A stretch of DNA of 64,000 bases from Purpureocillium takamizusanense (lineage: Eukaryota > Ascomycota > Sordariomycetes > Hypocreales > Ophiocordycipitaceae). Each line of letters opens with the position of its first letter. Positions within the stretch are counted from its first letter, which is position 1. Shown here one piece after another: positions 30,287 through 41,325 of the stretch. Both the position numbers and the translations under genes were made by a program. Under the pieces are notes generated by a model. That model was not told the origin of the DNA. It ran no database searches and saw nothing but the letters and a program-made list of their open reading frames with translations. The stretch covers positions 124,001-188,000 of the forward strand of contig NC_063081.1 in assembly GCF_022605165.1 (NCBI RefSeq), in the 5' to 3' direction.

Positions 30287-32581
30287 ATGGCGCCATCGTC
30301 ACCCCCGGATAACCCTCATCAGCAGCAGCAGCAGCAGCAGGAGCACGACGATGCCCTTGGCAGCCTCGACACCGAGGCCCTCAGCCCCGTGGCGCGCACC
30401 ATGGACTCCATGGACACGCTCGGCCTGTGCACGTCCTTCAACCACGAGGAGGCCCGCGTCTCGCGCGCCGTCGCGGAGCGTCTACCCGCCATCGCGGCCC
30501 TCGTCGACGACCTCGTCCCGCGCCTGCGCGCCGGCGGGCGGCTCGTGTACGTGGGCGCGGGCAACAGCGGGCGCGTGGCACACATGGACTGCGCCGAGCT
30601 GCCGGTGACGTTTTCGGTAGATGGACGCTCGCAGTTCCTGGCCGTGGTGGCGGGCGGGACGGCGGCCGTGCTGGGGGCCGTCGAGGGCGCCGAGGACCTC
30701 GTCGACGACGGCGCGGCCAGGATGAGGGACCTTGACCTGACGCCGCGGGACACCGTCATCGGCATCTCGGCGTCGGGGCGGACGCCGTTTGTCATGGGCG
30801 CCCTGGGGGTGGCGGTGCGACGCGGTGCCCTGACGGCGGCCATCACCAACAACACCAACAACAACACCAACAACAACACGGGAGCATCCCGCATGCAAGA
30901 CGACGATGAGGATATGAGCGTCGCGCACCCCATCGCCGTGCCCGTCGGCGCCGAGTTCGTCACGGGCAGCACGCGGCTCAAGGCGGGCAGTTGTGCCAAG
31001 CAGGTCCTCAACATGATCAGCACCTGCGCCATGGTCAAGCTCGGCAAGACATACCGGGGCCTCATGGTCGACGTGCGGGCCAACAACAACGAGAAGCTCC
31101 GCGCGCGAGGGAGACGCATCGTCCGTCAGGTGTTGCGCGAGGGGAAGCCGTCGACGCGGACGACTACTCTGCAGCACGTGCGACGGAACGACAATCCAGG
31201 GGCGGTGGCGGCAGAAGAAGAAGACGCTGACGACGAGGACGACAGGGCCATTGACGCGCTGATCGAGCGTTGCGGCGGCAGCGTCAAGCTCGCCTGCGCC
31301 GTCGGGCTCTCTGGCCTGCACCCAGATGCTGCAAAGGAGAGACTGGCGAGCGTGGACGGCCATCTGGAGGCCTTTGTTAACGGGCTCGAGGCGTCGGAAT
31401 CACCACGGTCACCGCAACGTCCGACAACAACAAATACACCGCACGGGCAGGGAGAAGAGGAGCGGGAGCGGGAGCGGCAGCGGCAGCGGGAATACTTCCT
31501 CTGCATCGACGGCGGCGGGACCAAGTGCGCCGTATCCATCGCCACGCGCGGAGAAGGCATCGTCGCGCAGGCCACGGCGGGCGCTTGCAACCTCAACTCG
31601 ACATCCCTTGACGATGCCGTCGAGCAGATCCGGCGCGCCACCGCCGCCGCGGCCGCATCGCTACACGGGCCAGACGAAAGGTCAGGTCAAGTACCGTGGC
31701 GGCCGAGCTTCACCAGGGTCTGGGCAGGCATCGCCGGACTGCACCACGCCAGCCACCACGCCGGCGCGCTGGCATCTCGCCTCGAGCACCTCCTCGGCGT
31801 GTCCACCGAGCGCGGGAGTCTGCGTCTGACGTGCGACACGTCGCTCCTATCCTCGTGTCTCCTCGCTGCCGCCGATGACGACGACGAGGAGCTGGCCGAG
31901 GGCTGCTGCGTCGCTCTCATCGCCGGGACAGGCGCCGTGGCGACGGCGTTTCGGAGATCGGCGGACACGGGGGGCGAGGTCGTCCAGGTCGGCAGGACGG
32001 GCGGATGGGGTCACCTCGTGGGCGACCAGGGGAGCGCCTTTTACATCGGCCAGCAAGCGCTGCGCATCGTCCTCACGAGCCTCGAGGCGCGCCAGAGCGA
32101 CGACGACGACACTCATCACTCGCTCAACCGGCCTCTCGAGGCCGCCGTCGTCAAGCATCTCGGCTGCGGCAACGACCCGAAAGACGTCCTGTCGAGCATC
32201 CTATCATCCGTCCCAGAGGGCGGCGCCCAACAACCGCTCCCCAAGCAGCGCATCGGCAGACTCGCCCTCGTCGTGACGCAGTTGGGATTCGCAGACGTCG
32301 ACCCCGATCCGCAGGCCCGCGCGATCCTCGACGACGCGGCCGCTTGCCTCGCGCGCCTCGTCAGGCCCTTGGCTTCGGAGCGGCTTTGTGACCCGCCCAA
32401 GGGCATCCTGGCCCTGTCAGGGGCCCTAATGAACGTCAAGCCGTACCGGGACTTGGTGCTGGACAAGTGCGCTGCCATGGGGGTGCGCTTTGGGAGGATC
32501 GTGGTGGTCACGGACGCCTCGGCGTACGGGGCCGAGTTTCTTGCAAAGATGCGCCATACGTCGCTAGACGGCGATCGGTAA
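30287..32581 (+). CDS. MurNAc-6-phosphate etherase (MurQ/GCKR-type SIS) fused to a BadF/NAGK-type sugar kinase
   Basis: Single-exon 764-residue two-domain enzyme. Residues about 25-290 are an N-acetylmuramic-acid-6-phosphate etherase/glucokinase-regulator SIS domain: LVYVGAGNSGRVAHMDCAELPVTF, EGAEDLVDD, GISASGRTPFVMGAL and TGSTRLKAGSCAKQVLNMIS, with a MVDVRANNNEKLRARG tail. Both Glu residues implicated in E. coli MurQ catalysis (CAEL, GAED) are kept; the usual G-T-S-G-R is G-N-S-G-R. After a charged linker, residues about 402-755 are a BadF/N-acetylglucosamine kinase ATPase: CIDGGGTKCAVSIA phosphate loop, WAGIAGLHH, LIAGTGAVA and GGWGHLVGDQGSAFYIG. Asn/Thr repeats interrupt the SIS domain. 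The start ATG at 30287 has the better context (GCCATGG). The pair could phosphorylate MurNAc and split off lactate, or could serve hexokinase regulation; the sequence does not decide. Confidence 0.88.
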   Translation: MAPSSPPDNPHQQQQQQQEHDDALGSLDTEALSPVARTMDSMDTLGLCTSFNHEEARVSRAVAERLPAIAALVDDLVPRLRAGGRLVYVGAGNSGRVAHMDCAELPVTFSVDGRSQFLAVVAGGTAAVLGAVEGAEDLVDDGAARMRDLDLTPRDTVIGISASGRTPFVMGALGVAVRRGALTAAITNNTNNNTNNNTGASRMQDDDEDMSVAHPIAVPVGAEFVTGSTRLKAGSCAKQVLNMISTCAMVKLGKTYRGLMVDVRANNNEKLRARGRRIVRQVLREGKPSTRTTTLQHVRRNDNPGAVAAEEEDADDEDDRAIDALIERCGGSVKLACAVGLSGLHPDAAKERLASVDGHLEAFVNGLEASESPRSPQRPTTTNTPHGQGEEERERERQRQREYFLCIDGGGTKCAVSIATRGEGIVAQATAGACNLNSTSLDDAVEQIRRATAAAAASLHGPDERSGQVPWRPSFTRVWAGIAGLHHASHHAGALASRLEHLLGVSTERGSLRLTCDTSLLSSCLLAAADDDDEELAEGCCVALIAGTGAVATAFRRSADTGGEVVQVGRTGGWGHLVGDQGSAFYIGQQALRIVLTSLEARQSDDDDTHHSLNRPLEAAVVKHLGCGNDPKDVLSSILSSVPEGGAQQPLPKQRIGRLALVVTQLGFADVDPDPQARAILDDAAACLARLVRPLASERLCDPPKGILALSGALMNVKPYRDLVLDKCAAMGVRFGRIVVVTDASAYGAEFLAKMRHTSLDGDR

Positions 32582-33592
32582 GGGCTGCGATCTGGTATAT
32601 ACAGTATAGGCTAGAGAAGATGCTATTTTTGCCGACTAGATGTCGCACTTGTGCAACAGGGGCCTCGCGGGAGCGACAACAGTCAGTCAGTCCAGTCTCT
32701 CTCAGTTGTTAATAGACCAACAGGCTGGAGGCCCTCCGTCGTCCAGCACCTCGGCCACTTGAAGAAAGAAAAATAAAGGATTAGAAAAGAGAGGGGGGGA
32801 AACGCGCGCTCAAAATTGGGTTGCCCTCTCATCGGTTGCTTTATGGCGTCTTATGAGCCTATGTGCCTAACTTCTGCAATTAAGCTTTCTTGAACTGATC
32901 ATCCTTCCGTGCAGCAGCCTGAAGGGCTCGAATTGGCCTCGTCCAATACAATCTCCCGTCATGTCCAATGATTAGACAATGCTATCAGCCGCATGGAAGT
33001 AAAAGCAAGTACACCATCAAGCAATCGCACGAAGACCCCTGACATGCGCCGGGATCCGCCAGGGGCTGAAGGATAGCAAGAGGACAGCATAAGATGGCAT
33101 GCAGACGCATCGCTGCCATGATGGAGATGAAAAGCATGATGCGGGTGAGACCGCAACAACGCCGGCAGCAAGACGCCACTCGGCAATCGGAAGTTGTCTG
33201 GCCTTCCAACACATACCCTCGGGGGCGTCTCGCGAAACACGGTTCTGGTCCATTGAGAGACCGTCGAGCCCAAGTCCGGACAACGAAATACGAGGATCGG
33301 AGGAAGACCTTTATAGCCAGAGCTAACTGAACAAGAGCCATTCTCAGACCATGAGTCGGAACAACAGCCCTTTGAACAGGAGCCATTCTTAGACCACGAG
33401 TCGGACGTCGCCTCTGCGTCCGAAGCCTTGCTTGCCTTGTCCCCGGGCACTCTCTCGGCACCCGCGGTCTGGCGGCTCCGTGTTTGATTCCGATGCGGAC
33501 GACCAACCGCCGCCGCCGATGCCATCGCCTGGGATCCATGCACGGGACCGGCTCGCCATCTGCGTCCCAGTGTCACAAACCCCTTGGGCACC
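32582..33592. other. Convergent intergenic region with a 45-bp duplication
   Basis: About 1 kb between the 3' ends of the etherase-kinase and the subtilase. At 33329-33360 and 33374-33405 a 32-bp sequence (GAACAxGAGCCATTCT...GAGTCGGA) occurs twice, 45 bp apart. In one plus-strand frame it would read EQEPF...DHES twice, but I see no start or splice context making a gene. Confidence 0.6.
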
Positions 33593-35114
33593 TCACCCCA
33601 GAATATCGTCGCAGCCAGCACCGTTCCAAGCGAGTTTGTTGGGGGTATCCTCGGGTATATCAGTCAGTGCGCCCGAAGTGGCCGCTGAAATCAGTCTCTC
33701 TTTGAGCTTGTCTGGGCCATTGGAACCGACACTATACCCAGAGTCACTAGCAGGCTGAAGAGAAAGATAATAAGCGAGAAGACCGCCAATGTGGGCGGAC
33801 GCCATCGATGTGCCGGAGATGGTGTTAACAGCGTGGTTAGAGCCAATCCAGGTTGACAAGATGCTTAGCCCAGGCGCAAATATATCAACACACTTGCCAT
33901 AACTAGAGAAGTAGGCTCGGTCGTCACCTATCGCCGAAGCGCCAGTTGTTACTGCCCGTGATGCTGCAGCAGGGGAGGAGTTGCATGCATCTGCATTATC
34001 ATTGCCAGCAGCCACAGCGACGTGGACGCCAGTTTCGACTGCGGCGTTGACGGCGGCGTCAAGTCCTTTAGTCCGAACCCCCCCGAGAGAAAGATTAGCA
34101 ACGGAGCCTTTAAATCCCTTTCGCTTCCCTTCTTTAGCAAGTTTGGCCTGCTCTAGATGAGCATTGACCGTAAACTCGATTCCCTTGATGGTGTCTGACA
34201 TAGTGCCGGAGCCATTAGATCGAAGCACCTTTACGGCATAGATATGAGCTTTCTTAGCAACACCATATTTTTTGCCGGCAATTGTTCCAGACACATGTGT
34301 TCCATGACCGTTACCGTCCTCATCCTCGTCGCCATCGGGGATAGTTGCACCCCACTTGGCACGCCCTTCGAAGTCGACGTGGTTGATATTGATACCGGTG
34401 CCAATGTCGTATACATCAACACCCAATCCGGCGTTGGTATTATATAGGTATTGACTGAAAGTACCGTAATTAAGACGATCGCGGTGGGAAATGCGGGCCA
34501 GACCCCAAGGAGCCCCTTTCTCAGTCTCATGAGCACAAGCGTTTTCAGTTGACACGCGTTCCGCTAGAGGAATATCGTGATCGTTTCTCTCAGAAGGCAT
34601 ATAAGTTTGAGTGGTGACTATTGAGTCAAGTTCGATATATTGGACCTGAAATACCGTTCAGCTTCCTTCCGTAGAAGTTCCCCAGAGCCCGACATGGCAA
34701 CAGGCGGGGGCAGGGTGATCCTTCACACGGCGGTTGCTGACTTACCTCAGGACGTTTCGAAATCTCCCGTACCATAGATTCATTGAGGCGGCCGGCGTAT
34801 CCACAAAAGGCACTACCAATATTATACATGTGCGTTATCCAACTAGGCGTTCCGTGGTCGTCAGAAGACGGAATCTGCTCTCGCTTTCTAAGTTCGAGAT
34901 GCTGCTCTTGTTCCTCTCTGTGAATACCGCTGATCCAGCTAAAGTGATCCGAAGCCGTGGAGACATTGGCGCAATCCTTGAGTGAGATAACGTAGCTTTG
35001 GACCTCTTCGCCGTGATTAGAGAACAGAGGAGCCGACGTTCCCTGAATTGTATTATCCTTAGACGAAGCTGCGTGGACAGCGGCCACGAGTAGTAAGGTA
35101 AGGATGGTCTTCAT
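33593..35114 (-). CDS. Proteinase K-like subtilase (S8) with catalytic Asp apparently replaced by Gly
   Basis: Two exons (34746-35114 and 33593-34645) with a 100-bp intron joining SKRPE to VQYIELD; 473 residues. A signal peptide (MKTILTLLLVAAVHA) and an inhibitor I9-like propeptide precede the mature domain, which begins near APWGLARIS. The catalytic His (GNGHGTHVSGTIAG), oxyanion Asn (VAVAAGNDNAD) and Ser (SGTSMASAH) are all present. The Asp motif, normally two hydrophobic residues then DTG in proteinase K relatives, reads VYDIGTGININH: the Asp position is Gly (codon 34400-34402, residue about 205), with an Asp two residues earlier. The usual Pro after GTSMAS is Ala. The enzyme therefore looks secreted but impaired or dead. 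The frame is otherwise intact, unlike a decayed gene. Confidence 0.86.
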
Positions 35115-35984
35115 GATAGTTGCTGCTGTGCGTGGAGGTGACTCATATTTGCGCTGGCACGAGCGTGCTGGTCCAGTACACATATATATATCTGTATTTA
35201 TACACATAGGCAGAAATGCAAGTTTCAAGAGATGTTTCATTGCGGACCGCAAAACACGGCGAGGAGTAGCTAACGCTGCAAAATAAATTAGTGAGACGCG
35301 ACATAAAGTCCTCGCGCCTATCGCTGGTGCAGCACGGCTCCTAGCTGCACCCATTGGCACGTAAGGAACAATCGCTACATCGTAAACAGGCATATTTCGT
35401 ATGGCATGAGGTGCTTCAGTTGCTCGACTAAGGCTAAAGAAACCTGCTGCTCCAAATGCAGGAATGGTGGCACGGTGACACTCAGCCCTCGCAAGGACGG
35501 CGCGTATACTAATTCCTGGACGCCACAAAACATGTACAACGCTAAAGACAATGTCTCGTTCAGAGGATTGTCTACCAAGTCCTCGGACACGTAGGTAGAT
35601 CCATCTGCATGTGTTCAGTCCGCTTGCGTCGGTGAACGTCGCAATGTATGGCAATCGCGGCAGCCCCGCACACAATCTGCAAGACTTGGTGGAACAATTC
35701 CGCGGGGAAACAGGTGTGCGCTCTAACTCAGAGTAAAAAAGCTCGGCACGGATGTAACGGGGAAGTCTATTATCAGCTCGGGTGACTTGCTAGTGGACTG
35801 CCCAGCTATTTGTCCCCGAGACTCTATATCCCCAGTGTTGTTCGTTCGACCTCGGTCCTCTGCCGTTATATTCTATGCCGAATCGAAAGAGCTCTCCCGC
35901 TTCCCCGATGGATCGATGGCATTTGAATTCGGCCAAGTGGCAAAATATCTGACTGCGTGATCTGGTCATTCCGACATCACTTGC
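35115..35984. other. Intergenic, no gene seen
   Basis: Upstream of the subtilase start and left of the AT-rich block. Base composition is ordinary. Short open frames on both strands show no family resemblance. Confidence 0.6.
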
Positions 35985-36845
<861 letters not shown>

Positions 36846-36894
36846 GGTTTCCGTCGGACCTACTAATGGGTACTACTAATAATCTTCCGACGAG

Positions 36895-38114
36895 ATGAAC
36901 TCACCATCCATCCTCCGTCATCCCCTGTCTCACCACTCTGCCCGGCCGACCCCGCGACTGAGCTCCCCCCCCCCCCCCGCCGCGGCCATGTTTCCCGGGG
37001 GCCCAAACCCAATACAGGTGCAATTCCTGCCGCCGTACAAGCAGGCGAACCCGCCGCCCACCCCCATCGTCTTGATCCACGACGGCGGAGGCACCATCTT
37101 CAGCTACTTCATCCTCGGCGGCCTCAACCGCGATGTCTGGGCCGTCTTCAACCCCAAGTTCTTCGACGGCGAGCCGTGGGAGGGCGGCATGGACGAGATG
37201 GCGCGCCACTACATCGACCTGATTGTCGAGGCCGGCATCAGCGGCACCATTTATCTTGGAGGTGCTGTGCGGTCCCCCCGCCGCCTGCCTCGTCGTCAGC
37301 TGTACTGGGCATTCGGGCCGTTGTTGCTGACTCGTCCCCCCTCCTCCTCGCAGGCTGGTCTCTCGGAGGCTTTCTGTCGCTCACAATGGCGCGCATGCTC
37401 GCCGACGATCCGTCTACGGACCTGTCCATCGCCGGCTTCCTCATCATCGACTCCCCGTACCACCTCGCGCGCGCCAAGATCCCGACGCAGACGACCAAGT
37501 CGAAGATCGACGGCATCCCCCCTCTGGTCCAGAAAGCGTTCGACAACTGCGACGCCATGCTGCAGCATTGGGACCTCCCGTCGTGGGACGCTCCATCCGA
37601 CACGGACGCGGAGACCGAGCTGAGGGTCGCGGGCCGAAGTTTCACGCTCCAGCGGGGAAGCGTCCTGTACAAGGCAGTGGACGAGGACTGGAAACCCTTG
37701 AGCGTGCGGCGGCTCGAGCACTACGAAAAGGCAGCAGAGGACAAGCCGGTCGCCGCGCCGCCCCCCGGCGTCATGATTCGATGCACGCGCCACACGCAAA
37801 AGGCGGACGAGGCCCAGCCGGGGACGCCCCTCATCGACGTGTTCCGCGATGAGAAGCTGCTGGGCTGGGAAGGAAACCATGCCGACTTCATCAAGGCCGT
37901 CATTGACGTCGATGCCGACCACTATGGAGTGTTTGACAAGGATGATCAGCCCAAGGTACTACCCGCCCGCCTGCCCTCGTCCTCCCTTCCTCACTCCGCC
38001 CGAGCGCAAGACCAAACCGACGGACTGACAGGTGCGCAGATGGATAATCTGACTTTTCAAGTCAACTCTGGGCTTGAGATTCTGGACAGTCTCGCTAAGC
38101 GGTCAAAGAAATGA
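36895..38114 (+). CDS. Stand-alone thioesterase / alpha-beta hydrolase
   Basis: Three exons (36895-37261, 37354-37955, 38041-38114). The joins yield LVLI-type strands and the nucleophile elbow: intron 1 splits YLGG|WSLGG, restoring G-W-S-L-G-G with the catalytic Ser. TPIVLIHDGGGTIFSYFILGGL supplies the oxyanion region and LGWEGNHADFIKAV plus the following segment the likely acid/His. This is the stand-alone thioesterase shape used for polyketide or nonribosomal chain release or editing, but no synthase is near, so its substrate is unknown. The first 31 codons (Pro/Ser-rich) may be leader, with MFPGGPNPIQV (36988) the true start. It begins only 50 bp right of the AT-rich island. Confidence 0.8.
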
Positions 38115-38370
38115 CCCCGCCTTTGGCCTCTACGGAATCGACCTCTGGTCCTCGGCGAGTGTAGAGCTGCAGCGCGCGCCGAGCAGGGACTGGTCGCCTC
38201 CCATGATAGACAGCGAGAGGTGTCCTTAGACTATACGAGCAGCGCGGTTCCCGTATACACGGATAATGGCCATGCATCGCAAAGCAACCGATCATGGCTC
38301 AGCATACATGTTCATCTAGCCCTAAATGAATATACAAATCAACGGCCGCGGGCCTCTCCACCAGACACCC

Positions 38371-39951
38371 TCACGCGACGACTTCCTCTCCGACCTCCCC
38401 CAAGGCCTTGAACAGCCCGTCGACGGTGCCGGCCAGCGTCTGGCAGTTGACGACGACACGGAAGAAGTGACCCCTGGGTCCCGGAGCAAAGTCAAACATG
38501 AAGCCCCGCAGGAGCATCTTTTCCACCATGGCCCTCGTGCGTCTCGAGTTCTCCTCGCTCGCTTCCGACACCGCTCCCCCCGGGGCGTAGTAGAAGCACA
38601 CCTGAAGACACGACGGCGGGTCCATCGATATGAGCTCAAAGTCGGGCGACGCCGCCACCAGATCCGTCAGCCGGCCCGCCATGTCGAAGGCGTGGTCGAC
38701 GCCCCTCTCGAAGCCCGCGGGCCCGTAGTACACCCACGCGAGGGCGAGCTTCAGGCTGTCGGCGCGCCTGCCGCACTGCAGCGTCAGGTCGGCCAAGTCC
38801 CAGACCTCCTCCTCGCTCTCGTCGTCGTCGTGGAAGAGGTACCCCGCGCGGAGCGAGTTGGCGGCGTGGAAGCGGCGCAGGTCGCCCGTCAGGAGAAACG
38901 AGCACGTCATGGGCACATTGAGCATCTTCTGCGGATTCACCGTCAGCGAGTCGGCGAGCCCACAGCCGTCGAGTCTGTGCCGGTGCCTGCGCGAGAAGCA
39001 CACCGAGCCGCCCCACGAGCCGTCGACGTGCAGCCACATGCCGAACTCGTCACACACCCGCCGGAGGGCGCGCACCGGGTCGTACGCGCCCATGACGGTC
39101 GTCCCCGCCGTCGCGTTGACGTACAGGGGCGTCATGCCGCCGGCGCGGGCGTCGAGCACGAGCGTCCGCAGGGCCTCGGGCATCATGCGGCCCAGCCCGT
39201 CGACCGGCACGCTCACGACGCTCGACGCGCCCATGCCGCACGTCACGGCCGCCTTCTCGACGGAAAAGTGCCCGTGCGCGCTGGTGAAGACGGCGAACCG
39301 ATGCGCCGCGCCGCCATGCAGCTTCGTGTCCGGGTACAGCGCGCTGCGGGCGATGGCCAGGGACGTCAGGTTGGACGCGCTGCCCCCCTGGCAGGTGACG
39401 CCCCCGGCGTGCGGCCCGTCGAAGCCAAAGCACGACGCCAGAGCCTTGGCCGTGGTCTTCTCTATGATGGTCAGGGCGGGCGAGACGTGGTAGACGTGGA
39501 CGTTAGTGTTGAGCACCCCGAGCACCATCTCCGACACCACCCCCACGGCGTTGGTGCTGGCCGTCAGCTTGTCCATGAAGCCCTGGTCCCAGGTGTTGAC
39601 GCTGTACCGCAGCACATCCCGGACCACGTCGACGAGTCCCTCCTTTCCCAGCCCTTGGTCCGACGGGAGCGAGAACCCAAGGCGCCGCAACAGCTCCTGC
39701 GGCGGGTACGGCTCCACGAGGGTGTTGCGCGGCCGGCCGTTTACATGACTCTCCGGAAGGCCAGTCGCCTTGGCCGAGGCGGCGTCGTCTGCGGCCTTGA
39801 TGTATGGGATGATGAGGTCTCTTACGGCGTCAAGGAGTTCTTGCGTTTCCTCTGCGCGACGCAGTGGGGGTTTGTTGCTCTTCGGATGGCCATTGCCGTT
39901 GGGGAAGCCGTGGAGCGGCTCGGCATCATGCCCATGATCAGAGGCAGGCAT
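38371..39951 (-). CDS. Group II PLP-dependent amino acid decarboxylase
   Basis: Single exon, 526 residues, of the glutamate/aromatic-L-amino-acid/cysteine sulfinate decarboxylase superfamily. It has an N-terminal linker, then PYPPQELLRRLGF, the substrate-binding NTWDQGFMDKLTAS, GGVTCQGGSASNLTSL binding the cofactor phosphate, TAGTTVMGAYDP, LHVDGSWGGS with the cofactor-ring Asp, and NPQKMLNVPMTCSFLL with the Schiff-base Lys. All cofactor residues are present. The substrate is not determined; the order of motifs is closer to cysteine sulfinate/glutamate-type enzymes. It converges with the thioesterase gene (about 250 bp between stops). Co-location with it may be accidental. Confidence 0.87.
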   Translation of the reverse strand: MPASDHGHDAEPLHGFPNGNGHPKSNKPPLRRAEETQELLDAVRDLIIPYIKAADDAASAKATGLPESHVNGRPRNTLVEPYPPQELLRRLGFSLPSDQGLGKEGLVDVVRDVLRYSVNTWDQGFMDKLTASTNAVGVVSEMVLGVLNTNVHVYHVSPALTIIEKTTAKALASCFGFDGPHAGGVTCQGGSASNLTSLAIARSALYPDTKLHGGAAHRFAVFTSAHGHFSVEKAAVTCGMGASSVVSVPVDGLGRMMPEALRTLVLDARAGGMTPLYVNATAGTTVMGAYDPVRALRRVCDEFGMWLHVDGSWGGSVCFSRRHRHRLDGCGLADSLTVNPQKMLNVPMTCSFLLTGDLRRFHAANSLRAGYLFHDDDESEEEVWDLADLTLQCGRRADSLKLALAWVYYGPAGFERGVDHAFDMAGRLTDLVAASPDFELISMDPPSCLQVCFYYAPGGAVSEASEENSRRTRAMVEKMLLRGFMFDFAPGPRGHFFRVVVNCQTLAGTVDGLFKALGEVGEEVVA

Positions 39952-41325
39952 GGCAACGAGAAGAGGCTGGCGGCTCAGCTTCAGTGTGATTCAGGGCAAT
40001 AAGAAACTATCCGTCGTCGTGAAGGGCCTCAACGTTGAACGCAGTCGCAGATTTGTCAAGAAAGTGCTACTCCAAGCATATCACGTTTCCCGCGCAACGC
40101 ATCTATCAATGCTAGGAAAGCGCTCTCTCTACAAGCAGTTGGCCCCGGCCCCCATGTCGTGTCTCGCATGAATGGCTCCCGCCAACAAAGCCCCCCCGCG
40201 TAAGCGGGCAAGTTACCACTCACCGAGGAGGGCAACCACATTCTCTCTAGCTGGACAAGTGTCGCATTAGTCTTTCCGGTAGTTACCGCCTCCCCCTTCG
40301 GGGGCGCTGTTCGGTATTAGTATGCAGTTGATCAAGGGCTGGGACAGTTGCAAGGCCCCCGCTGGGGTTGTCTTCTTTGGCGTCGGTCACACAGTGTGTC
40401 TGTCTGCCATGCATTCAGACGTGTAGCTAGCTCCCTGGTAGCCTCTACAGTCCTTTGCGTCCTGAGTGAGTCGATCTTTGTGTTGGACTTGGAACATGGT
40501 TTGTTACATGGACGCTTTCAAAGTCACTCAAATATATGTTTATTTCTACGTTGCGCCGCCGTCTGAGCACATTTAGAGCTGGCGGACGTGTAATGAAACA
40601 TGGCAACTCATTGAAGCGTTCATGATAGTTAGTCGAAACATGAACACACGTCTCCGTCACCTCACGTCACCTCACGGAGTACGAGCCAATTGCCACCCAA
40701 ATCTTGTTTTTCCCTTTCCGAGGCTTTTCTAGCTCTTCCATGCGTGCAAAACCCTTGTTCTTCACAAGTTAGTCTTGTTAGTTATACAACAGTCGTCGCC
40801 ACATACGTCAGTTGTTAGATGAGGATAGGCTTTGCCAAAGGATGAAAATCGCCGATACCAATATGAAACCCCCATTCGCTCACTAATAAGTCGGCCATGG
40901 CTTTCTTCTCACGCGAGGTGCGTGTAATGTATCGATCGGACGCAACATGTTTCCATGTGCCGTACGTACCTCGATCTGTCCCTTGCTGTTGTGCGTGACA
41001 GTCAGACGGGTCAAGCCCTGACTAATAAGGCCTCACTCACTCAAAGGCACGCTTTACATGGAGTTCACCAACGTGCGCGCGGCCTGTGGTGTGAGTACGT
41101 AGTTACCCCGCATGATCTACCAAGTTCACACCTCGACTTCACTGCTGGGACTGCTGGTCCGGCATCAAGTGACGCCCTGACAGTGTGTGACAACATTGAC
41201 CCCCATCGTCCACAAAGTGTACCAGACCTGCATTTTGAAAGGGTCCGGTTCCCCAGATTGGGCAGCTCCAGAACTCAATTCATCGCTATTCCGTCATCAC
41301 AGAAGCACACACACAGACACACACG
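39952..41325. other. Divergent intergenic region, no gene seen
   Basis: About 1.4 kb separating the decarboxylase start from the haloacid dehalogenase start. Only short frames without resemblance to known families; both promoters must lie here. Confidence 0.6.

Noticed and set aside
33329..33410. Acidic EQEPF...DHES repeat as part of a coding exon
   Set aside because: No start codon, splice context or continuation on either side; kept only as a short duplication.
36895..39951. Thioesterase plus decarboxylase as a biosynthetic gene cluster
   Set aside because: No synthase, tailoring enzymes or transporter lies nearby; two convergent enzymes are not enough.
38326..40002. 558-residue open frame on the plus strand
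   Set aside because: Antisense to the PLP decarboxylase, which carries all cofactor motifs; the plus-strand product is low-complexity Arg/Val/His.
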